Below are positions 1-7,918 of a stretch of DNA of 64,000 bases, in pieces. Origin of the DNA: Marinilabiliaceae bacterium JC017 (GTDB lineage: Bacteria; Bacteroidota; Bacteroidia; Bacteroidales; Marinilabiliaceae). How positions within the stretch are numbered: position 1 is the stretch's first letter; each line of letters starts with the position of its first letter. The position numbers and the translations under genes are program-made. The stretch spans positions 1 through 64,000 of the forward strand of contig RHGE01000003.1 of the NCBI GenBank assembly GCA_004296775.1, in the 5' to 3' direction. The notes below the pieces were generated by a model, which saw only the letters and a program-made list of their open reading frames with translations, was not told where the DNA came from and did not search any database.

Positions 1-949
1 CTGCCTGGTAATTTGCCAAAGAAGCATTTCCTGAAATAGATAATACGCCTGTAGATGAATTATAAGAGCCCGTGATGCTGCCGGAAGAAGTGAAGTTAAG
101 CCGGTCTTCACCATCATTGAAATTGGCCGAAATAGTAATAGTTGCGTTGGATAGATTGGTGTTATCCATATCCTGCACGGTAATATCATCGAGTATGGCA
201 ACGGCGCCATCGTTTTCAGCATAGCTTAACGTTGTTGTGGTAGGGGATTGCAGTTGGGGTGGATCATTTTCAGAAGAGATAGATAAAGAGACGGAAACGG
301 AAGATGAGGTAGCTGTCCCATCATTTAAATGATAGCTGAAAGAATCGCTTCCATGATAATTTTCATCGGGGGAATAGGTGAATGAGCCATCACTGTTGAA
401 TGAGAGAGTACCATGTGAAACATCAGTGTCGAGAACAGCTTCTAGGCTTCCATAGAAAGGATCCTCATCGTTATTCAAAACTCCGTTAGCAGCGGATATA
501 TTTAGTTGTGTGTCTTCATTAGTTGAAAAACTATCCTCATTTGAATCCGTGTTAGTTAAAGGAATGGCATTGACTGTAACAGTGAATGTTTCATCGATAG
601 ATCCGTCGGGATCGGTTACTGTTACCGTTAAGATGCATGTGCCATATTCATCAGTAGCTGGTGTGAATGTGAGAGAGCCGGTAGGTTGGGGGGATGTGTA
701 AATGACAGAAGGTGTAGGAATAAGGGTTTCATCGTTACTGGCAGCGGTAATGGTAATGGTTTGTGTATTTCCATTCCCATCACTTATGCCTGATAAATTT
801 ATTAATTGAGTTGTGGAATTTTGGTTGATAATCACATCCTCTATGTTGTTGATGGATGGATTTTGGGCAATAATAGCCGAAGGTATAGCTAAGAATATTA
901 AGAATAGAATACCCTCAGTTAACGATTTTTTAACCATTACTAGTTTCAT
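1..949 (-). CDS. Secreted repeat protein with Ig/cadherin-like tandem-95 domains (partial)
   Basis: The reading frame is open from an ATG at 949 down to base 1 with no stop, so the C-terminal part lies outside the window. The start MKLVMVKKSLTEGILF leads into a hydrophobic signal peptide ending near AIIAQ, so the protein is exported. A first Ig-like segment (about residues 30-125) carries DPDGSIDETFTVTVN. A tandem-95/VCBS-like unit follows, with the hallmarks NEDTQLNI, GVLNNDED, GTLSFNSDGSFTYSP and YHGSDSFSYHLNDG, and then a further unit. Such repeats build rod-like, calcium-binding, cell-surface or T9SS-exported adhesins. What follows, possibly a sorting domain, cannot be seen. It is divergent from the ROK kinase. 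Family assignment is good; the ligand is unknown. Confidence 0.8.
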   Translation of the reverse strand, partial: MKLVMVKKSLTEGILFLIFLAIPSAIIAQNPSINNIEDVIINQNSTTQLINLSGISDGNGNTQTITITAASNDETLIPTPSVIYTSPQPTGSLTFTPATDEYGTCILTVTVTDPDGSIDETFTVTVNAIPLTNTDSNEDSFSTNEDTQLNISAANGVLNNDEDPFYGSLEAVLDTDVSHGTLSFNSDGSFTYSPDENYHGSDSFSYHLNDGTATSSSVSVSLSISSENDPPQLQSPTTTTLSYAENDGAVAILDDITVQDMDNTNLSNATITISANFNDGEDRLNFTSSGSITGSYNSSTGVLSISGNASLANYQA

Positions 950-1138
950 AACCGATAGATTTAAGATCCCGACAGAAAGGTTTACCTAAATTACAGTAGG
1001 TGAAGGGTGGAACCATCTCTTTTTTGATTAAAAGGGATAAAACGGGGTTGAAAGTCAGTAACGTTTCAATGTTAAACTTTTTTAAGTTGGATTAAATCAC
1101 TAGATGTATTATCATTGTCTGGTTAAAAAAGTGGTTAA

Positions 1139-2245
1139 ATGAAAACAGAAAGTGATAATCGTATTGTAATGACCTTGGATGCTGGAGGTACAAATTTTGT
1201 TTTTTCGGCAATTCAGGGAAATCAGGAAATTGTAAAACCTATTACCCTTCCTTCTAATGCACATGATTTAGATTTGTGTCTGGCAACTTTGACAGATGGT
1301 TTCCAACAGGTTCGCAATGAATTGTCACAAAAACCTGTGGCGATTAGTTTTGCGTTTCCAGGACCGGCAGATTATCCTAATGGGATCATTGGAGATCTGG
1401 GTAACCTTCCATCGTTCCGCGGAGGTGTGGCCTTAGGACCTATGTTACAGGAACAGTTTGATCTACCTGTTTTTATAAATAATGATGGTGATTTATTTGC
1501 CTATGGTGAAGCTATAGCCGGATTTCTTCCTTTTGTAAATGAATTATTAGAAACCAATGGTAGTCCCAAAAGATTTAAGAATTTGATTGGAATTACATTG
1601 GGTACTGGCTTTGGCGCAGGAGTCGTTAGAGATGGAGAGCTGTTGATTGGAGATAATTCAGGAGCTGGAGAAGTTTGGTTAATGCGAAATAAACTGTATC
1701 CTGTCATGAATGCCGAAGAGAGCATTAGTATTCGGGCTATTCAACGTGTTTATGCGAAGGAGGCTGGTATTGACGTGGATGAATCGCTGACACCAAAGGA
1801 TATATTTGATATTTCCAAGGGTAATAAACCAGGAGATAAAAAAGCAGCTTCAGAGGCATTCAGTCAAATGGGAGAAGTATTAGGTGATGCATTGAGTCAT
1901 CTTGTTACTCTTATTGATGGGGTGATTGTTATTGGTGGTGGAGTCGCTGGTGCACATTCTCTTATTTTTCCATCTATGCTGGAAGAAATGAGAGGTTCGT
2001 ATAAAAATTTTAAAGGAGAGGTATTTAACCGTTTAGTGCAACAGATCTTTAATTTGGAAGAGGAACACGATGTACGGGAATTTGTTAAAGGAGCCTCTAA
2101 AGAAATAACTGTGCCGGGAAGTAATAAGTCCATAATGTATGATCCAATGGCCAGGACATGTGTTGGCGTTTCGAAATTAGGAGCAAGTAAGGCTATATCT
2201 ATTGGAGCATATGCATTTGCATTAAATGCGCTGGATAAGCAATAA
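1139..2245 (+). CDS. ROK-family sugar kinase
   Basis: A 368-residue ROK (repressor, ORF, kinase) protein. The N-terminal phosphate loop MTLDAGGTNFVFSAI is at about residues 11-25. FAFPGPADYP precedes the sugar-binding stretch, and FINNDGDLFAYGEA holds the catalytic-base aspartate. GITLGTGFGAGVVRDGEL is the ROK signature and VIVIGGGVAG the C-terminal adenosine loop. There is no N-terminal helix-turn-helix, so it is an enzyme rather than a NagC/XylR-type repressor. The usual zinc-binding cysteine cluster after the signature (CxCGxxGC) is absent, so glucose, fructose and amino sugars all remain possible substrates. It stands alone and ends at a terminator shared with the convergent lipoprotein gene. 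Confidence 0.85.
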   Translation: MKTESDNRIVMTLDAGGTNFVFSAIQGNQEIVKPITLPSNAHDLDLCLATLTDGFQQVRNELSQKPVAISFAFPGPADYPNGIIGDLGNLPSFRGGVALGPMLQEQFDLPVFINNDGDLFAYGEAIAGFLPFVNELLETNGSPKRFKNLIGITLGTGFGAGVVRDGELLIGDNSGAGEVWLMRNKLYPVMNAEESISIRAIQRVYAKEAGIDVDESLTPKDIFDISKGNKPGDKKAASEAFSQMGEVLGDALSHLVTLIDGVIVIGGGVAGAHSLIFPSMLEEMRGSYKNFKGEVFNRLVQQIFNLEEEHDVREFVKGASKEITVPGSNKSIMYDPMARTCVGVSKLGASKAISIGAYAFALNALDKQ

Positions 2246-2262
2246 GTTTTAGATAAAGAGAT

Positions 2263-2295
2263 AAAAAAGGAGCGTCAATTTGACGCTCCTTTTTT
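2263..2295. terminator. Bidirectional intrinsic terminator
   Basis: GGAGCGTCAA at 2269-2278 pairs with TTGACGCTCC at 2280-2289. An A-run lies before the stem and a T-run after it, so it can end transcription from both the ROK gene and the convergent lipoprotein gene. Confidence 0.85.
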
Positions 2296-3106
2296 ATTTA
2301 TTTGGTTTAAGCCTGCCCAGTTCGGCTTTAACGTTTTTAATTTGCTCTTTTATCTTCTTTTTTTCTTTAAGAATATATGATATTTCATTGGCATCTCTTA
2401 TGGCTTCCTTGTCAAACTTTTCCATTATAATGTAATAGTACTTTTTCCCAATAAACTGCACCTTAAGAGATTTGTTCCAGTTGTCAGAAATAAAATCAAT
2501 CACTCCATTGTCTTTGCCTTCTTTGTATTTTACTACTTCCCATTGGTTTTCTCCATCGTCAAAGGAACGATTGTTAAAACCATCTTCAGGCACCTTTTCG
2601 CTCAGTGCATGTTTTGAGCCAACATATACTTTGATTTGGTTGTGGTGAATTCTTTTGGTGCCGGTAAAGCGGCTTGAAATGTAAAAGTTACCATCCAAAT
2701 CCAAATGGACACGCAAGTAAACTCTGTGATAGGAATTCTCGGGTTTTTGACGCTTATGAATTAGTTTTTTTTTGGAACCATATTCAGAGGATACAATGAA
2801 ATTTTTCATTAATGGTTTTAACTCAGCTTCTTTTTCCTTTAACAGGCTATCCAGGAAGATAATGTTTTCTTCTTGTTCTGATATTTTTATGGTTCGTAAT
2901 AAGTCTTGTGACCTGGTTTTGTATTCTATTTGGCTGGGATATAAATCAATAATGCTATCAAGTATTAATTTGGCATCATTGAATTGTTTTTCGTTGAAGA
3001 GTTTATTGGCTCTTTCAAAGGTTTCTTTCGCTAGTTGTTCTTCAGATGGACCACATCCGAAAACTGATAAAAGAAATAATGGTAGTAGAAAAATATAGTA
3101 TTTCAT
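2294..3106 (-). CDS. Lipoprotein of unknown function with helical ends
   Basis: This 270-residue protein begins with a lipoprotein signal peptide whose lipobox is SVFGC, cysteine 18, so it is probably anchored to the inner or outer membrane. Residues 25-60 resemble one TPR-like helical pair (ANKLFNEKQFNDAKLILDSI). A charged coiled-coil-like stretch follows. The middle (about 125-235) is beta-rich, with YLRVHLDLDGNFYISSRF. The C-terminus is a lysine-rich coiled coil (about 245-270). I do not recognise the family and assign no function. It is transcribed alone, convergent with the ROK kinase. Confidence 0.75.
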   Translation of the reverse strand: MKYYIFLLPLFLLSVFGCGPSEEQLAKETFERANKLFNEKQFNDAKLILDSIIDLYPSQIEYKTRSQDLLRTIKISEQEENIIFLDSLLKEKEAELKPLMKNFIVSSEYGSKKKLIHKRQKPENSYHRVYLRVHLDLDGNFYISSRFTGTKRIHHNQIKVYVGSKHALSEKVPEDGFNNRSFDDGENQWEVVKYKEGKDNGVIDFISDNWNKSLKVQFIGKKYYYIIMEKFDKEAIRDANEISYILKEKKKIKEQIKNVKAELGRLKPNK

Positions 3107-3151
3107 GGTGTTGAGTATGTTTTGGAAACAAAATTAATGAAGAAAAAGATA

Positions 3152-3182
3152 CAAAAAAAGGCCGTCTGTTGAGGACGGCCTT
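3152..3182 (-). terminator. Terminator of the SSB-like gene
   Basis: AAGGCCGTC at 3158-3166 pairs with GACGGCCTT at 3174-3182. Read on the minus strand, a run of seven U residues follows the stem. Confidence 0.85.
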
Positions 3183-3204
3183 ACTGTCTGTTTGTCGGTA
3201 AATG

Positions 3205-3525
3205 TTAGTTAAGGAATTCTACTTCCTTAACATTCACATGCAAGGTTGATTTGATATCCCCATCCTTGCTTTGAAAGCCCTCGCTTCCAGGGATTCCCTC
3301 AATTAAGACTTTTTGGCCTTTCTTTAAATAATCGGCTATTTTTATGCTCTGACCTTCATATTTCCAGATGACAGCTTTTATCCATTCTGTCTTTTCAACT
3401 TTATTCCCCTTGCTGTCCTTATAGTTCATGGAAACAGCAACTCTAAAGTTAATGGCTTTTTTGGATCCTACTTCTTTGATTTCAGCATCCTGCCCAATGG
3501 CTCCATTTAAAATTAATTTTAGCAT
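3205..3525 (-). CDS. Single-strand DNA-binding (SSB/PriB-like OB-fold) protein, short form
   Basis: A 106-residue OB-fold protein of the SSB family (PF00436). MLKLILNGAIGQDAEI, FRVAVS, EWIKAVIW and YLKKGQKVLIEG are the strands and the loop seen in SSB cores. It stops right after the OB fold and lacks the disordered tail and acidic tip (DDDIPF type) that housekeeping SSB uses to recruit partners. It is therefore more likely an accessory ssDNA-binding protein than the main replication SSB. Single gene with its own terminator. Confidence 0.85.
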   Translation of the reverse strand: MLKLILNGAIGQDAEIKEVGSKKAINFRVAVSMNYKDSKGNKVEKTEWIKAVIWKYEGQSIKIADYLKKGQKVLIEGIPGSEGFQSKDGDIKSTLHVNVKEVEFLN

Positions 3526-3907
3526 GACAAATAAATTATTTGGTTGATACTAAAAAAACGTAAAATAAAGTTAGAGTTTTTTCTGATAAGGAAAAATATT
3601 TGTCATATAAAAAGCAGTAATGTTTTAAAAAAAACAAAAAATTTATAATTCGGTATTATTGTTCTTGATCAAAAATATGAATTAAATTGTTTCAAATGAT
3701 ACTGTTTGGAAATTTGTTCTTGTTTTTCTTTGCGTTGTTTTTCTTAAGTGTCTTGTGAGTCAGGGTTTTTATTGGCTGAAGCCAGTGTTTAATATGGTTT
3801 TGGTAGCAGAGAGTTGTCTACTTTAATAAAATTATTCATTGATGAATTAAATCCATAATAGGAGCGAAGTAAATCGATTTCTATATGGATATTTTAACTT
3901 TCATGGG
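3526..3907. other. AT-rich intergenic region, no gene seen
   Basis: This is 382 bases between ssb and rlmN, both on the minus strand. I see no convincing reading frame or strong hairpin. A minus-strand TATTTTTG at 3677-3670 fits the -7 TAnnTTTG consensus but has no well-spaced -33 element, so it is only a weak promoter candidate for ssb. Confidence 0.4.
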
Positions 3908-4951
3908 CTAGAAGTCTTTGTTCTCTTGTTCTTGTATTAGCTTTTTTGTTGATAACATACCACAGGCGGCATAGATGTCTTCTCCTCTGGATTTTCGGAT
4001 GGTAGCCGTGATGCCTTTGTGGTTGAGCTGGTCTCTAAACCACTCCATTGTTTTCATATTACTTCCTTCAAGGGGAGAATCGGGTATGGCGTGAAAGTAA
4101 ATAAGGTTCATCCGGCATCTTAGGCCATTCAATAGTTTTGCCAGTTCATTGACATGTATTTGGGAATCGTTCACTCCCTTAAACATGATGTATTCAAATG
4201 ATATTCGACGTTGTCGGCCAAAATCATATTCCCTCAAAACATCAATAACTTGTTCAATGGGGTAGGCATTTTCGATGGGCATGAGTTTTTTTCTCTCTTC
4301 ATTAAAAGGAGAGTGCAGACTGATGGCTAAATGAGCTTCACTTTCTTCTATAAAGCGCCGTAGAGCGGGAATAATACCTATGGTAGAGACATTAATTCGT
4401 CTTGGACTCCAGCCATATCCCCATTCGGAGGTTAATATTTCGAGGCTTTTTAATACTTCATCGATATTATCCATGGGTTCACCCATACCCATGTAAACCA
4501 CGTTTGTCAACCCATCTTTTTCCGGTAAGCTTTGTATTTGATTGATGATCTCTCCAGCAGATAATTGGTTTTGGAAGCCCTGGCGGCCTGTCATGCAAAA
4601 CAGGCAACCCATTTTACAACCCACCTGTGAAGAGACGCATAAAGTATTTCTATTTTCTTCCGGCATATAGGCGGCTTCAATGAATTTTTCCTTTGCTGCC
4701 GGAAAGAGGTATTTTTTTGTGCCGTCGATGGATGTTTTTACGGACTCTGGTGGAGTCAGACCGATTTCATATTGATCTGCCAGCATGGTGCGGGCTTTTT
4801 TTGAAAGATTGGTCATTTGGTCAATGTGCAGGATTTGCTTTTTATAAAGCCAATCCGCTATTTGTTTAGCAGTAAATTGCGGAAGACCTAATGATTTTAC
4901 AATTTCCTTTAATTCACTTAATGTCTTTCCTAGTAACACCTCTTTTTTCAT
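3908..4951 (-). CDS. rlmN: Dual-specificity 23S rRNA/tRNA adenine-C2 methyltransferase RlmN
   Basis: A 347-residue radical-SAM methyltransferase that methylates C2 of A2503 in 23S rRNA and A37 in some tRNAs. The N-terminal helical domain (LSELKEIVKSLGLPQFTAKQ) binds RNA. The CxxxCxxC cluster motif is GCKMGCLFCMTGRQGF. GEIINQI, YMGMGEPMDN, INVSTIGI, LAISLHSP and FEYIMFKGVND are standard family blocks. The catalytic C-terminal cysteine lies in AACGM near the end. Length and motifs match complete family members. The start lies 12 bases after the stop of the reductase fragment described next, which suggests the two were once co-transcribed. Confidence 0.97.
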   Translation of the reverse strand: MKKEVLLGKTLSELKEIVKSLGLPQFTAKQIADWLYKKQILHIDQMTNLSKKARTMLADQYEIGLTPPESVKTSIDGTKKYLFPAAKEKFIEAAYMPEENRNTLCVSSQVGCKMGCLFCMTGRQGFQNQLSAGEIINQIQSLPEKDGLTNVVYMGMGEPMDNIDEVLKSLEILTSEWGYGWSPRRINVSTIGIIPALRRFIEESEAHLAISLHSPFNEERKKLMPIENAYPIEQVIDVLREYDFGRQRRISFEYIMFKGVNDSQIHVNELAKLLNGLRCRMNLIYFHAIPDSPLEGSNMKTMEWFRDQLNHKGITATIRKSRGEDIYAACGMLSTKKLIQEQENKDF

Positions 4952-4963
4952 CTTTCCTACCCC

Positions 4964-5092
4964 TTAAAAATATATTTCAGCTTCAATCTGATTAAAAGGC
5001 ACGTCTTTGCTGAGTAAAAGCTGCCTGACTTCAATAACCAAATTTGAGTTGCCACAAAGATAATACTTAATGTCTTTAGGTAATTGCTTTAG
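4964..5092 (-). pseudogene. Decayed C-terminal fragment of a ferredoxin/flavodoxin-NADP reductase
   Basis: Reading the minus strand from an in-frame TAA at about 5092 to the TAA at 4964-4966 gives about 42 residues. They include YYLCGNSNLVIEVRQLLL and end VPFNQIEAEIYF. This matches the last segment of FNR-type FAD/NAD(P) oxidoreductases (NAD-binding domain, PF00175), where YLCGN and a terminal aromatic pair are conserved. Just upstream, in another frame (about 5095-5150), HGKVTPLLAQ resembles the GRVTDYL element that precedes this block in FNR proteins, so the decay seems to include a frameshift. The FAD-binding part is missing. I read it as a truncated remnant, with confidence in the family but not in the exact borders. 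Confidence 0.7.
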
Positions 5093-5251
5093 GTCTTAAT
5101 TATTGAGACTGGCTGACTTTGGGCTAATAATGGCGTTACCTTACCATGTGGATGGAGTCATAAACGAATCGAAAAAATGGGTTATTAATACCTGAAGTCA
5201 GGCTATAAAGACATGGTTCAAATTCATAAGGATGAATAGCAATAGCTACTA

Positions 5252-5380
5252 CCTAACCTGGACAAGCCAGAAAAGTACACAGATATGAGTATCAAGTATC
5301 AAGTATCAAGATATTTGCATGACCGACATTGCAATATCCTACCAAAAAATACACAGACATTACTGATAAGATACTAACCT
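5252..5380 (+). repeat. Dispersed repeat family A, copy 1
   Basis: It contains CTAACCTGGACAAGCCAG, a run of GTATCAA units, and a tail close to ACACAGACATTACTGATAAG. Related copies are at about 44821-44890, 46689-46975, 49140-49360 (inverted) and 6745-6852 (inverted). A short plus-strand reading frame here is produced by the repeat and is not called as a gene. The rest of 5093-5545 holds no gene I can support. Confidence 0.7.
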
Positions 5381-5545
5381 GGGGTGAAATCAAATTTTTT
5401 CACAAACTCAGTGATACAGACATTAGTTGCCATGGAATAGGGATTAATGATTTTGCAAGGAATGAGATCTTTACTTTTTCTGTTTCTTGCCACCTTTTAT
5501 ATAGTGTAACAGTTAAACGGCTGATAGGAGTGTCGAATGGAAAAA

Positions 5546-5579
5546 ATGAAAGGGCTGTCTTTTCAGGCAGCCCTTTCAT
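5546..5579 (-). terminator. Intrinsic terminator of the SRPBCC gene
   Basis: ATGAAAGGGCTG at 5546-5557 pairs perfectly with CAGCCCTTTCAT at 5568-5579. On the minus strand it is followed by a U-run. Confidence 0.85.
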
Positions 5580-5593
5580 GTGATTAGTTCAAT

Positions 5594-6607
5594 TTATTTT
5601 ATTGGAATATATATTTCAGTGATCCATTTTGAAGGATCCGGTTCCTTTTTGGGATCCGTGATATATATTTCGAAGGGATCAATTTTTTTATTCTGTTTTA
5701 GCTTTTTGTATCGTATATAGCTGAATGCAGCAGCCCAGGCATTTCCAATATGGTTGTAGTCGCCTGTAAAGGTAACTCGTATTGTTTTGGTGGCCGGAAT
5801 GGACCCGGTATAGTAAGAATTAGTAGGTGCAGGTTGTTCCTTTTTTATTGGAAAGGCAGCCGTATACTCGCATTCTGGATTAGTGAAATCAAACTTGTGG
5901 TAAATTGAGATGGCTCTATCTGGTTTAATTTGATGGGCGTCGGCATAGATGGTTAGTTCACCAAACTCATTTTTCATGGATGTTGCAACATCTTTTACCG
6001 GACAGGTAACTTTTTTACCTACGAAGAATATTTCTTGAGTATTGATTTGTCCGTCTATTTTCAGGCTTGAGGGGATGGTGTTCTTTTCAATTAAATCTTT
6101 AAGCATTTTTAATCCTCGTTCATAATCCATTCCAATCCATGGTTCCATTTGTTTTGCCATGAACTTGAAAAAGAAAGGCATCTCTCCCTGCATTCCCCAT
6201 TTAACTTCCACGCCTTCACTTGTGGGAGTTAGTTGCCAGTAAACCCGGGATTTTGATTTGAAAGGGGTGATGAATCGAATTTCCTGGTCGATAAAAGAGT
6301 TGGGATTAATTATTTTGTGTTCCACTTCACCTGAACCTACCAGGTTACCGTCCCATTTGTAGATGGAACCTTTCTCATTGGAGATTTCGCTAATGTTAAC
6401 ATTGGCAGTTGGCTCCATGCATAGCCAGGGCGACCAGGCTGACCAGCTGTTAAAATCTTTGATCTTATTGAAAACTATTTCTGGTTGTTCAGAAATGATA
6501 ATGGATCTTTCTACCTGGTATTTTCCGTCTATACTGACTAACCAGATTAATGCTCCTCCGACGAGTACGCCGATAATAATTCCGATAATTATCATAGTCT
6601 TTTTCAT
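5594..6607 (-). CDS. Membrane-anchored SRPBCC plus GyrI-like domain protein
   Basis: This 337-residue protein has one N-terminal membrane segment (about residues 4-24, MIIIGIIIGVLVGGALIWLV). An SRPBCC/polyketide-cyclase-like ligand-binding domain follows (about 33-172), with VERSIIISEQPEIVFNKIKDF and WSAWSPW. The C-terminal GyrI-like, AraC-effector-binding fold spans about 185-335 (GDYNHIGNAWAAAFSYI). Both domains bind small hydrophobic or cationic molecules, so it probably acts as a ligand-binding protein at the membrane. No ligand or pathway can be named, and it has no operon partner. A perfect terminator follows the stop. Confidence 0.8.
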   Translation of the reverse strand: MKKTMIIIGIIIGVLVGGALIWLVSIDGKYQVERSIIISEQPEIVFNKIKDFNSWSAWSPWLCMEPTANVNISEISNEKGSIYKWDGNLVGSGEVEHKIINPNSFIDQEIRFITPFKSKSRVYWQLTPTSEGVEVKWGMQGEMPFFFKFMAKQMEPWIGMDYERGLKMLKDLIEKNTIPSSLKIDGQINTQEIFFVGKKVTCPVKDVATSMKNEFGELTIYADAHQIKPDRAISIYHKFDFTNPECEYTAAFPIKKEQPAPTNSYYTGSIPATKTIRVTFTGDYNHIGNAWAAAFSYIRYKKLKQNKKIDPFEIYITDPKKEPDPSKWITEIYIPIK

Positions 6608-6744
6608 GCTTGAGTTATTAATAAGTGTAATATAATGAAGCGAATGACCAAAGGCAAGGCTAAAGGTTTAATGGGGAATAATCAGTTGTGATCGGGAAAG
6701 TGTAAGGTCGTATTGTTATTTCTTGTGGGCCTATTGTGATGGTG

Positions 6745-6852
6745 ATAAGTATCTTATCTGTAATGTTCGTATGTTTTTTATTATTTCCTTTTTGGTCGTT
6801 TAAAAGTCTTGTTACTCAAATCTGAATACTTTTCTGGTTTGTCCGGAAAAAG
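6745..6852 (-). repeat. Dispersed repeat family A, diverged inverted copy
   Basis: GTATCTTATCTGTAATGTTC at about 6748 matches the reverse complement of the ACATTACTGATAAGA block of family A. ACTTTTCTGGTTTGTCCGG at about 6827 matches the reverse complement of CCTGGACAAGCCAGAAAAG. The middle is diverged. It lies in the 1.3-kb gene-free stretch 6608-7918. Confidence 0.5.
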
Positions 6853-6959
6853 GTATAAGTGGATTCTAAGCATCAATAGTTCGTCACACTTTTGTAAGTC
6901 CTTGATTGATATCTTGTGGATAAATGATTACTAAAATTCTTATGCCACTACAAATGAAT

Positions 6960-6998
6960 TAGATGAAAATAAGTCTCAATTCTATTATCTAAATTCTA
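6960..6998. repeat. Short motif of repeat family B
   Basis: TCTATTATCTAAATTCTAAC followed by GATC resembles the reverse complement of the left part of the 7474-7602 repeat and similar strings near 44900, 44950 and 61085. Weak but recurrent. Confidence 0.35.
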
Positions 6999-7133
6999 AC
7001 GATCATATTGAGCATATGACAAAAGTTTAATGTGTATCTCTAAAATCATTGTTTTTATGACTGTTGTGTAATTATTATGAGTTCGTATCTATGAAAGCTA
7101 TAGGCTTTATGGCCAAGTTTTTTCACTATAAAA

Positions 7134-7275
7134 AATTTAGATGCGGGGGAAAAATAATTTAGATGCGCATCTCGCAACTTTTAGATGCGTATCTAAAATG
7201 ATTGAGATGCGTATCTCACGGCCTTTTGATGCGCATCTAAATTGTATGAGATGCGTATCTCTCAGAAGGCGCATC
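7134..7275. repeat. 22-bp-period array of palindromic GATGCGNATC units
   Basis: GATGCG starts at 7140, 7162, 7184, 7206, 7228 and 7250, exactly 22 bases apart. Most units are near-perfect palindromes such as AGATGCGCATCT and GAGATGCGTATCTC, and a half-unit GCGCATC closes the array near 7269. No frame is open across it. The spacing places successive sites about two helical turns apart. No cas gene is near, and the units are too short and close for CRISPR. Confidence 0.85.
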
Positions 7276-7473
7276 ATTAAAGGATTGCAGAAGATCTTTT
7301 AAAAGTCCGGCTCCCGTTGAATTCAGGCGTTTTACCTGCGCATTTATGTTGTTTGTTGTGGAAACTAACTTTTAGTAATGATGAAGATGCAATTTTCACT
7401 GAGCCGTAACATTGTGATTATTGGTTGTTTCTGCGATCAGAAGGAGATTATAAAAAAACGTGAGTTTAATGAC

Positions 7474-7602
7474 AATAGATCGTTAGATTTTAGATAATAG
7501 ACTGATTTACATTACTCTCATTTTTAGACCATTAATTGCTTTGTTTATTGGATAGATATAAACTGTTTTTCAATTGCTTACAAAAGTTTAACGAACTATT
7601 GT
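7474..7602. repeat. Dispersed repeat family B, copy 1
   Basis: The block from AATAGATCGTTAGATTTTAG to TTTAACGAACTATTGT is repeated with high similarity at 61522-61658. Shared strings include CTGATTTACATTACTCTCAT and AAACTGTTTTTCAATTGC. It contains no reading frame of note. Confidence 0.85.
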
Positions 7603-7867
7603 AATGAGATATTGGCATACAGGAATTCCCTTATAAAATCTACAAGGATATTATTTTGAATCATGCCCGAGTATTGCTCCGATTGTTAAATGGTATTTTA
7701 GTAATGGTAAGGCAAGGTTTTGTGGAGGATATTGAATGTTAAATATTGATCTTGGTTGTTGGGGAATTTTTAAATGGGAAGGGGTAGATATTATGCATTA
7801 AAATGCTGATGGATCTTTTATTTGAACGATAAACTGGCGTTACTTATAGGCCGGAAACCAGGTTAAA

Positions 7868-7903
7868 CCAGGATTTATAGAATTTGAGAGCTATAAATCC
7901 TGG
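7868..7903 (-). terminator. Perfect 13-bp hairpin after the GH-like gene
   Basis: CCAGGATTTATAG at 7868-7880 pairs with CTATAAATCCTGG at 7891-7903, just downstream of the minus-strand hydrolase gene. The U-run is short, so it could also be an mRNA-stabilising hairpin. Confidence 0.65.
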
Positions 7904-7918
7904 GTATGGGTATGTCTT

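Noticed and set aside
3661-3696. Promoter for ssb on the minus strand
   Set aside because: The -7 match is good, but the only TTTG is 15 bases away instead of about 20; kept only as a weak note.
5329-5583. 84-residue plus-strand reading frame
   Set aside because: It starts inside repeat A, runs into the terminator of the opposite gene and has no recognisable features.
7134-7275. CRISPR array
   Set aside because: Repeats are 12-14 bases with 8-10-base gaps, the gaps are not spacer-like, and no cas gene is nearby.
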